From assembly GCA_021789095.1 (NCBI GenBank), contig JAJYJX010000021.1, positions 1 through 19,063 on the forward strand: DNA of 19,063 nt, written 5' to 3'. How positions within the stretch are numbered: the stretch's first letter is position 1; every line of letters begins with the position of its first letter. The notes under the pieces were generated by a model. It saw only the letters and a list, made by a program, of their open reading frames with translations, did not search any database and was not told the DNA's origin. This document shows positions 5,912-14,875 of the stretch, piece by piece. This stretch comes from a bacterium. Its GTDB lineage: Bacteria > JAMCPX01. A program made the position numbers and the translations under genes.

Positions 5912-8212
5912 ATGTTTGATTTAACCAACTATAAAGACAGACTTTCAGAGCGCACGCAAGCCATGATCAACCTGGCAATAGACGAATCCAAGAAACGCCA
6001 GCAGTTCTATGTAGGAGTGGAGCACATGTTCCTGGCATTCATAACCATTGAGAAAGAATTCTACAGCGATCTTACCAATGCGCTCGGCATTGAAAGGAAG
6101 CTCATTGAGGATCTTTTAAAAGAGCACCTCAACAATTCAAAATACTTTGTAACACGGGGTGTCAAATTTTTGCCTGATGCGACCGCTGTTTTACAGATCG
6201 CATGGGAGAACGTCCGCCGGGAGGGCAAACAGGTGGTTATGCCTGTTGACGTACTGCAGGCGATGTTCGAAGAAGGGCACTGCTATCCTGTCCAGCTTTT
6301 GAGAGGGTTCGGCTATGACCCGAGGACGGTAATCATAGAGATAGAGAGGCAGGTAAAAAAGCGAGAGGAGAAGGAAAAAGAACTGAAAAAGAAGTACGAG
6401 CTTCCGCCTTACCTCAAGCAGTTCGGCACAAACCTCAACAGGCTTGCGAGGATGGATAAGCTGCCGCCGTTGATAGGAAGGGAGCATGAATTGAACCAGA
6501 TCATGGAAATTCTGTCCCATAAAGAACGCAGCAATTCTGTCATGATCGTAGGGGAAGCAGGAGTGGGGAAGACAGCCATTGTCGAGGGCCTCGCAAGACT
6601 TATAGAGCTGGAGCCGGACAGGGTGCCTTTGAGGCTGCAGGAAAAGCAGGTCGTCAATCTTCAGATGAATACGGTTGTTGCAGGCACGATGTTCAGGGGT
6701 ATGTTCGAGGACAGGATTGAGCGCATAATTAAAGAGCTTAAAGAAAAACAGAATATCATATTGTTTGTTGATGAGGCGCACAGCCTTGTTGGTGCAGGTT
6801 CTGCAATGGGAGTCCCGAGTGATGCTGCCAACATATTCAAGTCAAGCCTTGCAAGGGGCGAGGTTCAGATGATAGGTGCAACAACGTATACCGAATACAA
6901 GGAGTTTATAGCGGAGGATGAGGCTCTTGCAAGAAGGTTCAGGCTCGTCCATGTAAAAGAGCCGTCAATATCCGAGGCACGTACAATAGTTGAAGGCGTC
7001 AGTCCCAGGCTGGAAAAACTGTACGGTGTGACTATACCGCCGGAGGTTATTGATACGGCGATTGAAATGAGCCAGAGGTACAACAGATCCGTAAGGTTGC
7101 CGGACAAGGTCATAGGCTGGCTGGATACCTCATCGGTAAAAACAGAGATAAATAACGAGGAAGTAGTAGGTGTAGATACAGTCAAAGAGGTTATTGCCCA
7201 GGAATCCCAGATACCTATGGACATGGTATTCAGGGACACAGACCAGAGGTTCCTTAATATAGACAGCATTCTCTCAAAGAGGGTTATAGGACAGGAAGAT
7301 GCGATCAAAAGGGTGACAAACCGTATAAGGCTGAACAAGGGCCCCTTGAAAGAAAACTTTAACCGGCCCGACGGTGTGTTGCTGTTCCTTGGTCCGACCG
7401 GCGTTGGCAAGACAGAGCTTGCAAAGGCACTTGCTGAATTCTTCTATGACGATGAAAACAAAATAATACGCATTGATATGTCGGAGTATGGCGATTCCTC
7501 TATAGCTATTGACAAACTTATAGGTATGCCTCGGGGGATCGTAGGCTCTGAAAGGGGCGGAACACTTACCAATATGATAAGGGACAATCCTTCATCGGTT
7601 GTACTGCTTGATGAGATAGAGAAAGCAAACAGCTTTGTCCACAACCTGCTGCTGCAGGTTTTTGATGAGGGCTGGCTTACAGACGGAAGGGGCAAGAAGG
7701 TATACTTCAGCGATGCTGTCATAATAATGACAAGCAATCTCGGGGCTGACCAGTTCAAGAAGTTTATGCAGCCGCTCGGATTTTTAAACGACGTCCAGCA
7801 GGGTATTGATACAATGCGCAAGTCCGTTATTGCGGAAGCAGAGAGAGTATTCTCTCCGGAATTTCTCAACAGGATTGATGAGATAATCGTATTTAATCCA
7901 CTGAAGTATGAGACCGTTAAAGAGATCGCGCGCAAGTACATAGGTCAGACCGCCAAACAGATGGAAAAGCAGGGCAAACAGCTCGTTGTCACAGAAGAGG
8001 CACTCGATCATGTTGTGACCAATGGATACAGCCAGAAATATGGAGCAAGGCTGTTGAAGAGAACGATAGATCAGCTCGTTAAGATTCCTTTGACCTTTAA
8101 CTGGCATAAGGGCAATAAGTTTACGGTTTACATAAACAGCGGTGAAATAGATGTGAAGGTCGATTTTGAGAATATATCTTCCCAGCAAACACTGGCATCC
8201 ATAATAACTTAA
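5912..8212 (+). CDS. ClpA/ClpC-like ATP-dependent protease ATPase subunit, divergent pore loop
   Basis: This is a 766-residue Hsp100 ATPase with two AAA+ modules that should unfold proteins for ClpP. A Clp N-domain (about 10-150) is followed by a short charged linker. The first AAA+ has Walker A GEAGVGKT (214-221), Walker B with Asp287-Glu288, and an arginine finger in ARRFR. The second has GPTGVGKT (494-501) and LLDEIEKA with Asp567-Glu568. No ClpB/ClpC middle coiled coil is seen, and the length fits ClpA. LGF at 622-624 sits where ClpA and ClpC carry the ClpP-docking IGL/VGF tripeptide. The oddity is the second pore loop: the usual GYVG is GIVG (Ile543), while the first keeps an aromatic (MFRG, Phe261). 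No clpS or clpP is nearby. GAGGG precedes the ATG. A specialised paralogue of ClpA/ClpC is possible. Confidence 0.85.
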   Translation: MFDLTNYKDRLSERTQAMINLAIDESKKRQQFYVGVEHMFLAFITIEKEFYSDLTNALGIERKLIEDLLKEHLNNSKYFVTRGVKFLPDATAVLQIAWENVRREGKQVVMPVDVLQAMFEEGHCYPVQLLRGFGYDPRTVIIEIERQVKKREEKEKELKKKYELPPYLKQFGTNLNRLARMDKLPPLIGREHELNQIMEILSHKERSNSVMIVGEAGVGKTAIVEGLARLIELEPDRVPLRLQEKQVVNLQMNTVVAGTMFRGMFEDRIERIIKELKEKQNIILFVDEAHSLVGAGSAMGVPSDAANIFKSSLARGEVQMIGATTYTEYKEFIAEDEALARRFRLVHVKEPSISEARTIVEGVSPRLEKLYGVTIPPEVIDTAIEMSQRYNRSVRLPDKVIGWLDTSSVKTEINNEEVVGVDTVKEVIAQESQIPMDMVFRDTDQRFLNIDSILSKRVIGQEDAIKRVTNRIRLNKGPLKENFNRPDGVLLFLGPTGVGKTELAKALAEFFYDDENKIIRIDMSEYGDSSIAIDKLIGMPRGIVGSERGGTLTNMIRDNPSSVVLLDEIEKANSFVHNLLLQVFDEGWLTDGRGKKVYFSDAVIIMTSNLGADQFKKFMQPLGFLNDVQQGIDTMRKSVIAEAERVFSPEFLNRIDEIIVFNPLKYETVKEIARKYIGQTAKQMEKQGKQLVVTEEALDHVVTNGYSQKYGARLLKRTIDQLVKIPLTFNWHKGNKFTVYINSGEIDVKVDFENISSQQTLASIIT

Positions 8213-8278
8213 ACACATTCAAGATCTTCCGAACATACCTTTTTAAATTTATTCCAGCTCAGAAAAGGGGTGTATTTT

Positions 8279-9211
8279 ATGATTGAGTTAAAAAATATCA
8301 CAAAAAAATATGGCGAGCGGACGGTTCTTAACAACGTCTCGTTTAAGGTGGAAAAGGGCGAAGTACTGGGATTTCTAGGCCCAAACGGTGCCGGCAAAAC
8401 AACGACAATGCGCATCATAACCGGCTATATCTCCCCGTCATCCGGCGATGTTATAGTGAACGGTCATGATATTAAAAAAGAGCCTGTAAAAGTAAAAGGT
8501 GTTATCGGTTATCTTCCCGAGCTTGCGCCCGCATATCCCGAAATGACGGTACTGGGATATCTGAGATTCATGGCTGGTGTGAAAGGACTGACGGGCACTG
8601 CTGTTGCTTCTGCTGTAGAACATGCAATAAAACAGACGAATATTGACAGGGTTAAGCACAGGATCATTGGCAATCTTTCAAGGGGATACAGACAGAGGGT
8701 CGGTATTGCCCAGTCACTGTTGAGTGATCCTCCTATACTCATACTGGATGAACCAACGGTAGGGCTCGATCCGGAACAGATCATAGAAATAAGAAATTTA
8801 ATCAGGGAACTTGGTAAGGATCACACAATCATTCTGAGCACCCACATTCTTCCCGAGGTTGCTGTGATATGCAACAGGGTGATCGTGATCAATGACGGCA
8901 GGCTCCTGACAGGCGGGGACTACAATATGCTTTCAGGCAATTTTTACAAAGAGAAGTCTTACAGGCTTATTACGGCCGGGGCGGATGACAGGGTTGTGGA
9001 CCTGTTAAAGTCTGTTTCCGGTATAAAGGACGTACAAAGACAGGGTAATGGATTCGAGATCATGACTGACAGCGGTTTTAAAAACCCCGAGGTGATAACA
9101 GACGCAATCTTTAAGGCAGGATACGGGATTAAGGAATTCTCGTCAGAAACAGCAAGTCTGGAAGATGTTTACATAAGGCTGCTCTCTCGGGACAGGGGAG
9201 GCGTACAATGA
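8279..9211 (+). CDS. GldA-like ABC transporter ATP-binding protein
   Basis: This is the 310-residue cytoplasmic ATPase of an ABC-2-type transporter. Walker A GPNGAGKT is at residues 34-41, the signature LSRGY at 133-137 followed by RQRVGIAQSL, Walker B ILILDEPT at 153-160, and the switch His in STH at 187-189. The Q-loop region reads YLPE, as in GldA and related exporters. About 90 residues after the nucleotide-binding domain form the accessory C-terminal region common in this subfamily. The ATG at 8279 is preferred over a GTG at 8270 because AAAAGGGG ends eight bases before it and the protein then starts with the usual MIELKNITKKYG. The permease gene starts within its stop (ATGA overlap). 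The exported substrate of such systems outside gliding Bacteroidetes is unknown. Confidence 0.9.
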   Translation: MIELKNITKKYGERTVLNNVSFKVEKGEVLGFLGPNGAGKTTTMRIITGYISPSSGDVIVNGHDIKKEPVKVKGVIGYLPELAPAYPEMTVLGYLRFMAGVKGLTGTAVASAVEHAIKQTNIDRVKHRIIGNLSRGYRQRVGIAQSLLSDPPILILDEPTVGLDPEQIIEIRNLIRELGKDHTIILSTHILPEVAVICNRVIVINDGRLLTGGDYNMLSGNFYKEKSYRLITAGADDRVVDLLKSVSGIKDVQRQGNGFEIMTDSGFKNPEVITDAIFKAGYGIKEFSSETASLEDVYIRLLSRDRGGVQ

Positions 9212-9984
9212 ATACCTGGAAATTATGGTCGATTGTTAAAAGGGAACTCGTATCATACTTTGAATCACCTGTTGCCTATGTGATACTTGCCATCTTTGCC
9301 CTATTAACAGGGTATTTTTTCTATGTAAGGATACAGCTTTACAACTTCCTGAGTCTTCAGTTTATGAGATACCAGAGTTATATAAGTTCGCTGAACATAA
9401 GTGATTTCATTGTAAAGCCCCTATATGCTAACCTTGGGGTGATACTGTTGCTGCTTGTACCTGTCATTACGATGAGGTCTTATGCAGAGGAGAAAAAGAA
9501 CGGCACAAAAGAGCTTATCATGACATCACCTGTTACGCTTACCGAAATTGTCCTTGGCAAGTTTATCTCGGCGTGTCTTGTATTTTCTGCGATGCTGTTT
9601 TTTACACTGACGATCCCTCTCATTCTAATATCTTATGCATCAGTGGATAAAGGCATATTGATAACAACCTATATCGGGATGTTTCTTATAGGTGCCTCAA
9701 TGATCTCCGTAGGCATGTTTGCTTCAAGTATAACCGAGAACCAGATAGTGGCTGCTGTTATTACCTTCGGCATCCTGCTTGCGTTCTGGGCAGTGGGATG
9801 GGTCTCACACGGAACCAACCCGGAGCTTTCTTCATTCCTTAGATATATGTCCCTTGTAGATGAGCACTTCCAGAATCTTTTAAAGGGGATTGTGGACACA
9901 AGGGACATTGTATACTATCTGAGCTTTACGTTCTTTTTCCTGTTCTTAACACACCGGGTTTTAGAATCCGAGAGATGGAGGTAG
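9208..9984 (+). CDS. GldF-like ABC-2 transporter permease
   Basis: This 258-residue integral membrane protein has about six hydrophobic helices. It begins with a cytoplasmic WSIVKRELVSYFESPVAYV segment typical of ABC-2 permeases. The motif RSYAEEKKNGTKELIMTSPV, between the second and third helices, is the hallmark of GldF-type and NosY-like permeases and probably contacts the ATPase. It overlaps the ATPase gene by four bases (ATGA), has GGGAGG upstream, and is followed after four bases by the GldG-like gene, so the three should form one complex in the inner membrane. Confidence 0.9.
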   Translation: MNTWKLWSIVKRELVSYFESPVAYVILAIFALLTGYFFYVRIQLYNFLSLQFMRYQSYISSLNISDFIVKPLYANLGVILLLLVPVITMRSYAEEKKNGTKELIMTSPVTLTEIVLGKFISACLVFSAMLFFTLTIPLILISYASVDKGILITTYIGMFLIGASMISVGMFASSITENQIVAAVITFGILLAFWAVGWVSHGTNPELSSFLRYMSLVDEHFQNLLKGIVDTRDIVYYLSFTFFFLFLTHRVLESERWR

Positions 9985-9988
9985 TCCT

Positions 9989-11503
9989 ATGAAAACTGCG
10001 GTATGGATTGCAGGTATATTGTTCCTTATAATCGGTCTGTTCGCATACCTTGTTGCGTCATGGAATGCATGGGCAATAGCATTTTCTGCAGCTGGTTTCC
10101 TGTCTCTCGCGGTATGGTCTTTTATTCACAGGCGCGAGCTGAAGGAGTCATTAAAACGCAGGCAGTTATTTTACGGTGCAAACATGGTTTTTCTTCTCAT
10201 GGTTATTCTTGGACTGATAGCAGTGGCAAATTATGTATCATCAAGCTATTACAAAAGATGGGATCTAACATCAAACAGGCAATTTACCCCTTCCAATGAG
10301 ACAGCAGAGGTTTTAAAACAGCTCCGGCACAGACTGAAGATCACAGCATTTTTTCAGGAAGGCACGGATTCCGACATAAGGAGTCTGCTCTCCGAATATG
10401 CCTATATCAGCAGGAAAGTTCAATATGAGGTTGTGGACCCGGACAAGGAGCCTACCCTTGCAAAGAGCTACGGCATAGACACAAATGGAGTTGTTGTGCT
10501 GCAGTACGGTGATAAAACGATAAAAACAAAACAGGCGGATGAAAATGGAATAACAAATGCAATAATCAAGCTGCAAAGAAGCAGGGTTATAACTATATGT
10601 TACATAACGGGCCATGGAGAAAGGGACCTGACCGATAAAACAGGGGAGTACGGCTACGGTGATTTCAAACAGGCGCTTATTGATCAGGATTATAGGGTCG
10701 AAAACCTTCTGCTGTCATCTGTTTCATCTGTGCCGACGGTGTGTACAATTGTTATGGATGCAGGTGCCGTTAAACCGTTCCTGTCTTCCGAACTGGATAC
10801 ATTAAAGTCCTATCTTGAAAACGGAGGGTATCTGTTCATAATGACAGACCCACGTACAAACACGGGTATACCGGAATTTCTTTCAAAATACGGGATTGAT
10901 ACAGGCAATAACGTTGTTCTTGATCAGGTTGTAAGGCTGTTCCAGGGACCAGGGATCGGGATAGAACCCATAGTCACAAGCTACAGCAGGGGAAGCGGAA
11001 TAACCAGAGATTTTAAAGGTACAACAATATTCCCGCTTGTAAGAACAGTCGGGGTGGTAAACACGGGCAAACCTGGTATAAGTATTATCCCGATCGCTAA
11101 AACGAGCGATACGAGCTGGGCTGATACCGATCTCAATGCCCTTTTCTCCAAAGGTACGGCAAAATTCGGGTCGAATGATATCAAAGGTCCCGTAAGTGTG
11201 GTTGTAGCTGGTACTATAAAAACAGAAAAAAAGACTGCACGCATAGCAGTATTCGGAACGTCCCTGATAGCAGCAAACAAATATCTAAGCGCACTGTTCG
11301 ACAAGGACCTTGTTATGAATACCGTAAGCTGGCTTGCAAAAGAGGAGAATCTTATTACGATAAGGCCTAAAAAAGAAAACAATCAGCAGATGTTCCTGAC
11401 AGCTGCCCAGGGCAATATGATCTTCTATTTGACGGTCGTATTAATACCTGTTCTGCTGTTTTTCGGAGGCATACTTGCCTATATCAGGATGAAAAGGCTA
11501 TAG
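9989..11503 (+). CDS. GldG-like ABC transporter auxiliary protein
   Basis: This 504-residue membrane-anchored protein belongs to the family of auxiliary components of Gld-type ABC systems. Three hydrophobic segments at the N-terminus (about 5-25, 28-47 and 62-83) are followed by the family motif RWDLTSNRQFTPSNET. A large extracytoplasmic domain comes next (about 90-475; it includes YITGHGERDL near 205-214). A last membrane helix lies near residues 478-500, before a short basic tail. In Flavobacterium, GldG works with GldA and GldF in gliding; in non-gliding bacteria the role is undefined. GGAGG precedes the ATG. The DUF4340 gene follows after eight bases, with a ribosome binding site overlapping this gene's stop codon. 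Confidence 0.88.
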   Translation: MKTAVWIAGILFLIIGLFAYLVASWNAWAIAFSAAGFLSLAVWSFIHRRELKESLKRRQLFYGANMVFLLMVILGLIAVANYVSSSYYKRWDLTSNRQFTPSNETAEVLKQLRHRLKITAFFQEGTDSDIRSLLSEYAYISRKVQYEVVDPDKEPTLAKSYGIDTNGVVVLQYGDKTIKTKQADENGITNAIIKLQRSRVITICYITGHGERDLTDKTGEYGYGDFKQALIDQDYRVENLLLSSVSSVPTVCTIVMDAGAVKPFLSSELDTLKSYLENGGYLFIMTDPRTNTGIPEFLSKYGIDTGNNVVLDQVVRLFQGPGIGIEPIVTSYSRGSGITRDFKGTTIFPLVRTVGVVNTGKPGISIIPIAKTSDTSWADTDLNALFSKGTAKFGSNDIKGPVSVVVAGTIKTEKKTARIAVFGTSLIAANKYLSALFDKDLVMNTVSWLAKEENLITIRPKKENNQQMFLTAAQGNMIFYLTVVLIPVLLFFGGILAYIRMKRL

Positions 11504-11511
11504 GAGGGTGA

Positions 11512-12825
11512 ATGAACATCAAGCTAACGGTGTATCTCACGGCGGTTCTTGCTGCTGCAATCATAGTGGCTGTATTTGTTATAAACCCGCGGAATAAGCG
11601 TATTGCCGGAGAGAAGATTACGGAGAAACGCGTGTTCAATACGGATATAGGCAATGTTAACAACGTGGAGATCCGGAATGCACACGGCGATTTTGTTTTA
11701 CAGCAGAGCGGGCCGGGTAAATGGGAAATAACATCTCCCGTTCATACCAATGCTGATAATGCTACGGCTTATGCCATAGTAGACGGCATCAAATCGCTCA
11801 ACTATGAAAACGAAATCGGCAAGGGCTCGCTGTCGGCTTTCGGATTAAGCCCCGCTTCAATAACAGCGACTGTAACATCATCCTCCAATCAGGTATACAG
11901 GCTTGAAATAGGTACAACAACCCCTGTTGGACAGTACTATTACGCGAGGGCGGACAACGGGCATAAAGGCATTTTTACGATAGCAGGCTGGTTCAAAAAC
12001 AAGCTCGATGATGACCTGTTTCAACTGCGGGACAAAAATATTTTATCGCTTTCAGCCGACAGCATAACGGCAATATCAATTACAAAAGATTCAAGACCTG
12101 TTTATACCCTTAGAGAGAGTCATAATGTTTGGGCTTTTACAAAGCCGTCTTACGACAGGATTCAACCGTCGATAATGGACAACATGCTTTCCAAACTTCA
12201 CAGCCTGTCCGCGGTCAATATTATTGACAATCCATCTGATGTCAAAAGCATGGGGCTTGAAAAGCCGTCAGAAGTTATTAGCATAGTATTCATGGATAAC
12301 AGGCATAATAGTATTAAAATAGGTAAAAATACAGGTCAGGGTAAGGTATATGCAAGTGTTTCAGGCCAAGGGCCTGTTTATATAATAAAAAAAGATGAAC
12401 TTGCTATATTCAATAACCCTGTTCATGCGGCAATAGATAACAGATTGTTGATACAGGATAAATGGGCTGTTTCCTCAATAATGATTACAAAAAACGGCAG
12501 AACAGTCATACTGAACAGGAAATCGTACAACGAATGGTATAAAAACGGTTCGAGGTTTACGAATTCAACATATATTGATAAATTCCTTGATAAGCTGGCA
12601 TCATTAAATGCAGCAAAGTTTGTTGATAATACAGGTTTATTCAAGAGATCAGCAATTACATTTACAGTTACCGGTACAACCCGGCCAACCATGACCACTG
12701 TGTCTATAGGCAACAAAAACGGTAATACTGTTTATGCGAAGACTTCGATAGATCCACGGTTGGCGGTTTTAAACGCTGTTGATGTTAATGCACTTGAAAC
12801 ATACGCAAGTAAGATCTATCAATAG
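11512..12825 (+). CDS. DUF4340 domain protein with three tandem repeats
   Basis: This is a 437-residue membrane-anchored protein of the DUF4340 family, which often follows GldG-like genes. A single N-terminal helix (about residues 5-24) suggests anchoring with the rest outside the cytoplasm. Three repeats of roughly 120-130 residues can be aligned by eye, at about 48-180, 183-315 and 320-437. Each begins with a strand pair (VEIRNAHGDFVL, ISITKDSRPVYTL, IMITKNGRTVIL), then a Trp (W71, W207, W342), then a helix ending in a leucine-rich stretch (DGIKSLNYEN, SKLHSLSAVN, DKLASLNAAK). A beta-rich part follows with an Ile-Gly motif (LEIGTTT, IKIGKNT, VSIGNKN). It is probably a structural or substrate-handling part of the transporter. 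GGAGG precedes the ATG. Confidence 0.85.
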   Translation: MNIKLTVYLTAVLAAAIIVAVFVINPRNKRIAGEKITEKRVFNTDIGNVNNVEIRNAHGDFVLQQSGPGKWEITSPVHTNADNATAYAIVDGIKSLNYENEIGKGSLSAFGLSPASITATVTSSSNQVYRLEIGTTTPVGQYYYARADNGHKGIFTIAGWFKNKLDDDLFQLRDKNILSLSADSITAISITKDSRPVYTLRESHNVWAFTKPSYDRIQPSIMDNMLSKLHSLSAVNIIDNPSDVKSMGLEKPSEVISIVFMDNRHNSIKIGKNTGQGKVYASVSGQGPVYIIKKDELAIFNNPVHAAIDNRLLIQDKWAVSSIMITKNGRTVILNRKSYNEWYKNGSRFTNSTYIDKFLDKLASLNAAKFVDNTGLFKRSAITFTVTGTTRPTMTTVSIGNKNGNTVYAKTSIDPRLAVLNAVDVNALETYASKIYQ

Positions 12826-12840
12826 GGGGTAAGGTGTATT

Positions 12841-13269
12841 ATGCCAGAAAACGACGATGACGTTAAAGTAACCGATAAAAGACGGTTTAAGCTTGATGAA
12901 GAGGGCGGCGAGAAGGATACAGGGGAAAACAAGGAGGAGAGGCACGATGGTGCAGATGAAGACACCGGCGGTGTAATACATGAAGCAAAGACCGCGTACC
13001 CCGGCAGAGATGCCGGCTTCAAGATAAACTTCATAGATCTTGTAAATTCCCTTGCAGGGACAACCCTTATTCAGCTTGGTGCAGTAGCTGACCCGCAGAC
13101 TAATATCGTGCGGAAAGATTTGAATGCTGCAAAGCAAACTATAGAGGTTTTGGAACTTTTAAAGGAAAAAACTGTGGGAAACCTCACAAATGAAGAAGCA
13201 ATGATGCTTGATAATGTACTTTTTGACCTCAGAATGAGGTATGTCATGGTACAGGAAGGCAAGAAGTAA
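12841..13269 (+). CDS. DUF1844 domain protein
   Basis: This is a 142-residue soluble protein. Residues 1-55 are highly charged and look disordered (rich in Glu, Asp and Lys). Residues 58-142 match the DUF1844 family, with INFIDLVNSLAGT, LIQLGAV and a helical segment (DLNAAKQTIEVLELLKEKT). The ending LDNVLFDLRMRYV is the family's usual closing helix. Function is unknown in all members I know of. It lies 15 bases after the DUF4340 gene and 11 bases before the HtrA gene, so it is probably cotranscribed with both. The ribosome binding site (GGTAAGG) is moderate. Confidence 0.82.
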   Translation: MPENDDDVKVTDKRRFKLDEEGGEKDTGENKEERHDGADEDTGGVIHEAKTAYPGRDAGFKINFIDLVNSLAGTTLIQLGAVADPQTNIVRKDLNAAKQTIEVLELLKEKTVGNLTNEEAMMLDNVLFDLRMRYVMVQEGKK

Positions 13270-13280
13270 GGAGGAAAGTT

Positions 13281-14807
13281 ATGAGAAAGAAAGGTTATAC
13301 AATATTAGGCATAGGTGTTATTGTGATAGCATCCGTTGTGGCAGGTTTGATCCTTGCTGCGAGGATGAATATTACAACATCCACCAATGCAACGGAAACA
13401 AAAATATGGAGCGAAAAGCCTGCGGACAGCCAGTCAAAGGATACTGAATCTCCGCAGGGTTATGTGCCCGCGTCTTTTGCTCCGCTTGTTAATAGGGTCA
13501 AGAACGCGGTTGTAAACATATCAACAACAAAGATTGTTAAGGCCAATTCTCCTATGCAGCAGTTTGGTCCTATGGGCGAACAGTTCAGACAGTTTTTCGG
13601 ACCGCATTTCTTTGAACAGTTTATGGGACCTCAGGGACCGCAGGAATACAAGGAACATGCACTTGGCTCCGGATTTATCATAAACAAGGATGGTTACATA
13701 CTTACAAACAACCATGTAATAGCCGGTATGACCGATATTAAGGTTATAACCGACAATGGTGACCAGTATACAGCAAAGGTTATAGGTGCTGATCCGCAAA
13801 CGGACCTCGCCCTTCTGAAGATCACGGCAAAAAAACCTCTTGATGTTGCGTACCTTGGTGATTCATCAAAGGTACAGGTTGGTGACTGGGTTGTTGTTAT
13901 TGGCAATCCATTCGGATTGGATCATACGGTAACAGCAGGTATAATCAGTGCAGAGGGCAGGAGGCTTAATTCAGGCAATTACGACCAGTTCCTTCAGACA
14001 GATGCTGCTATAAACAGGGGCAACAGCGGAGGTCCGGTGTTCAACCTTAACGGAGAGGTTATAGGCATAAGCACAGCTATAATTGCCCCAAGTATAGGAC
14101 AGGGTATTGGATTTGCAATACCTATAAATGTAGCAAAAACAATCATCCCCCAGTTAATCGAGCACGGCAAGGTGATCAGGGGCTGGCTGGGAGTTTACAT
14201 ACAGAACATTTCTCCTGATCTTGCCGAGTCTTTCCATCTTAAAAGAGATCAGAAAGGTGCAATCGTTACAAAGATTGTCAAGGACGGTCCTGCGTTCAAG
14301 GCTGGCATAAAAGAGGGTGATGTTATAGTGGATTTCGACGGGAAGGATGTTGTTAGTGCTGATGCCCTTCCATGGATTGTATCCAATACGCCTGTTGGCA
14401 GCAAGGTTAATGTGAAAGTCCTCAGAAAGGGTAAAGAAAAGACATTTAAAGTGACAATAGGCGAACTGCCTTCAAAGGTGGAAGCATCGGTTGAGCCTCA
14501 ACAAAAATCTGAGAAAGTAAGCGAGAAAAAGATCGGTTTGAGTGTTGGCAACATAACCCCTGATATGAAGAAGGAATATGGGCCGGATACAAATACAGGT
14601 GTTATTGTAACGAATATTGCCGAAGGAAGCCCTGCAGATATGGCTGGCATACAAAAGGGCGATGTTATAAGACAGGTAAACCAGAAAGAGGTTAGCAATA
14701 CCTCAGATTATGACAAGATTGTATCTTCTGTTAAGAAGGGTGAGATGGTGTCCCTGCTTATAACCAGAGGCAATGCAAATATCTATGTTGCAATGACAGC
14801 AGAATAG
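13281..14807 (+). CDS. htrA: Do-family serine protease HtrA/DegP-like, two PDZ domains
   Basis: This is a 508-residue envelope protease and chaperone that degrades misfolded periplasmic proteins. One N-terminal hydrophobic segment (about 7-27) acts as a signal anchor or signal peptide. The trypsin-like domain carries the catalytic triad His145 (TNNHVI), Asp175 (TDLALLK) and Ser249 (NRGNSGGP). Before it lies a flexible stretch rich in Gln, Phe, Gly and Pro (about 90-122), corresponding to the LA loop of DegP. PDZ1 covers about 295-385 and PDZ2 about 420-505, both with the AGIKEGDVI or AGIQKGDVI motif. The ATG has TAAGGAGG at ideal spacing, 11 bases after the DUF1844 gene. The hairpin at 14876-14907 probably ends the transcript. 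Confidence 0.95.
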   Translation: MRKKGYTILGIGVIVIASVVAGLILAARMNITTSTNATETKIWSEKPADSQSKDTESPQGYVPASFAPLVNRVKNAVVNISTTKIVKANSPMQQFGPMGEQFRQFFGPHFFEQFMGPQGPQEYKEHALGSGFIINKDGYILTNNHVIAGMTDIKVITDNGDQYTAKVIGADPQTDLALLKITAKKPLDVAYLGDSSKVQVGDWVVVIGNPFGLDHTVTAGIISAEGRRLNSGNYDQFLQTDAAINRGNSGGPVFNLNGEVIGISTAIIAPSIGQGIGFAIPINVAKTIIPQLIEHGKVIRGWLGVYIQNISPDLAESFHLKRDQKGAIVTKIVKDGPAFKAGIKEGDVIVDFDGKDVVSADALPWIVSNTPVGSKVNVKVLRKGKEKTFKVTIGELPSKVEASVEPQQKSEKVSEKKIGLSVGNITPDMKKEYGPDTNTGVIVTNIAEGSPADMAGIQKGDVIRQVNQKEVSNTSDYDKIVSSVKKGEMVSLLITRGNANIYVAMTAE

Positions 14808-14875
14808 ATAATCCGGATTTTTTAGGTATTCAGTACATAGATTCTGGGAAAGACGTGGATTGGAGAGAGGATTTT

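Noticed and set aside
8270-8278. GTG at 8270 as start of the GldA-like ATPase
   Set aside because: It overlaps the ribosome binding site; the ATG at 8279 has correct spacing and the usual N-terminus.
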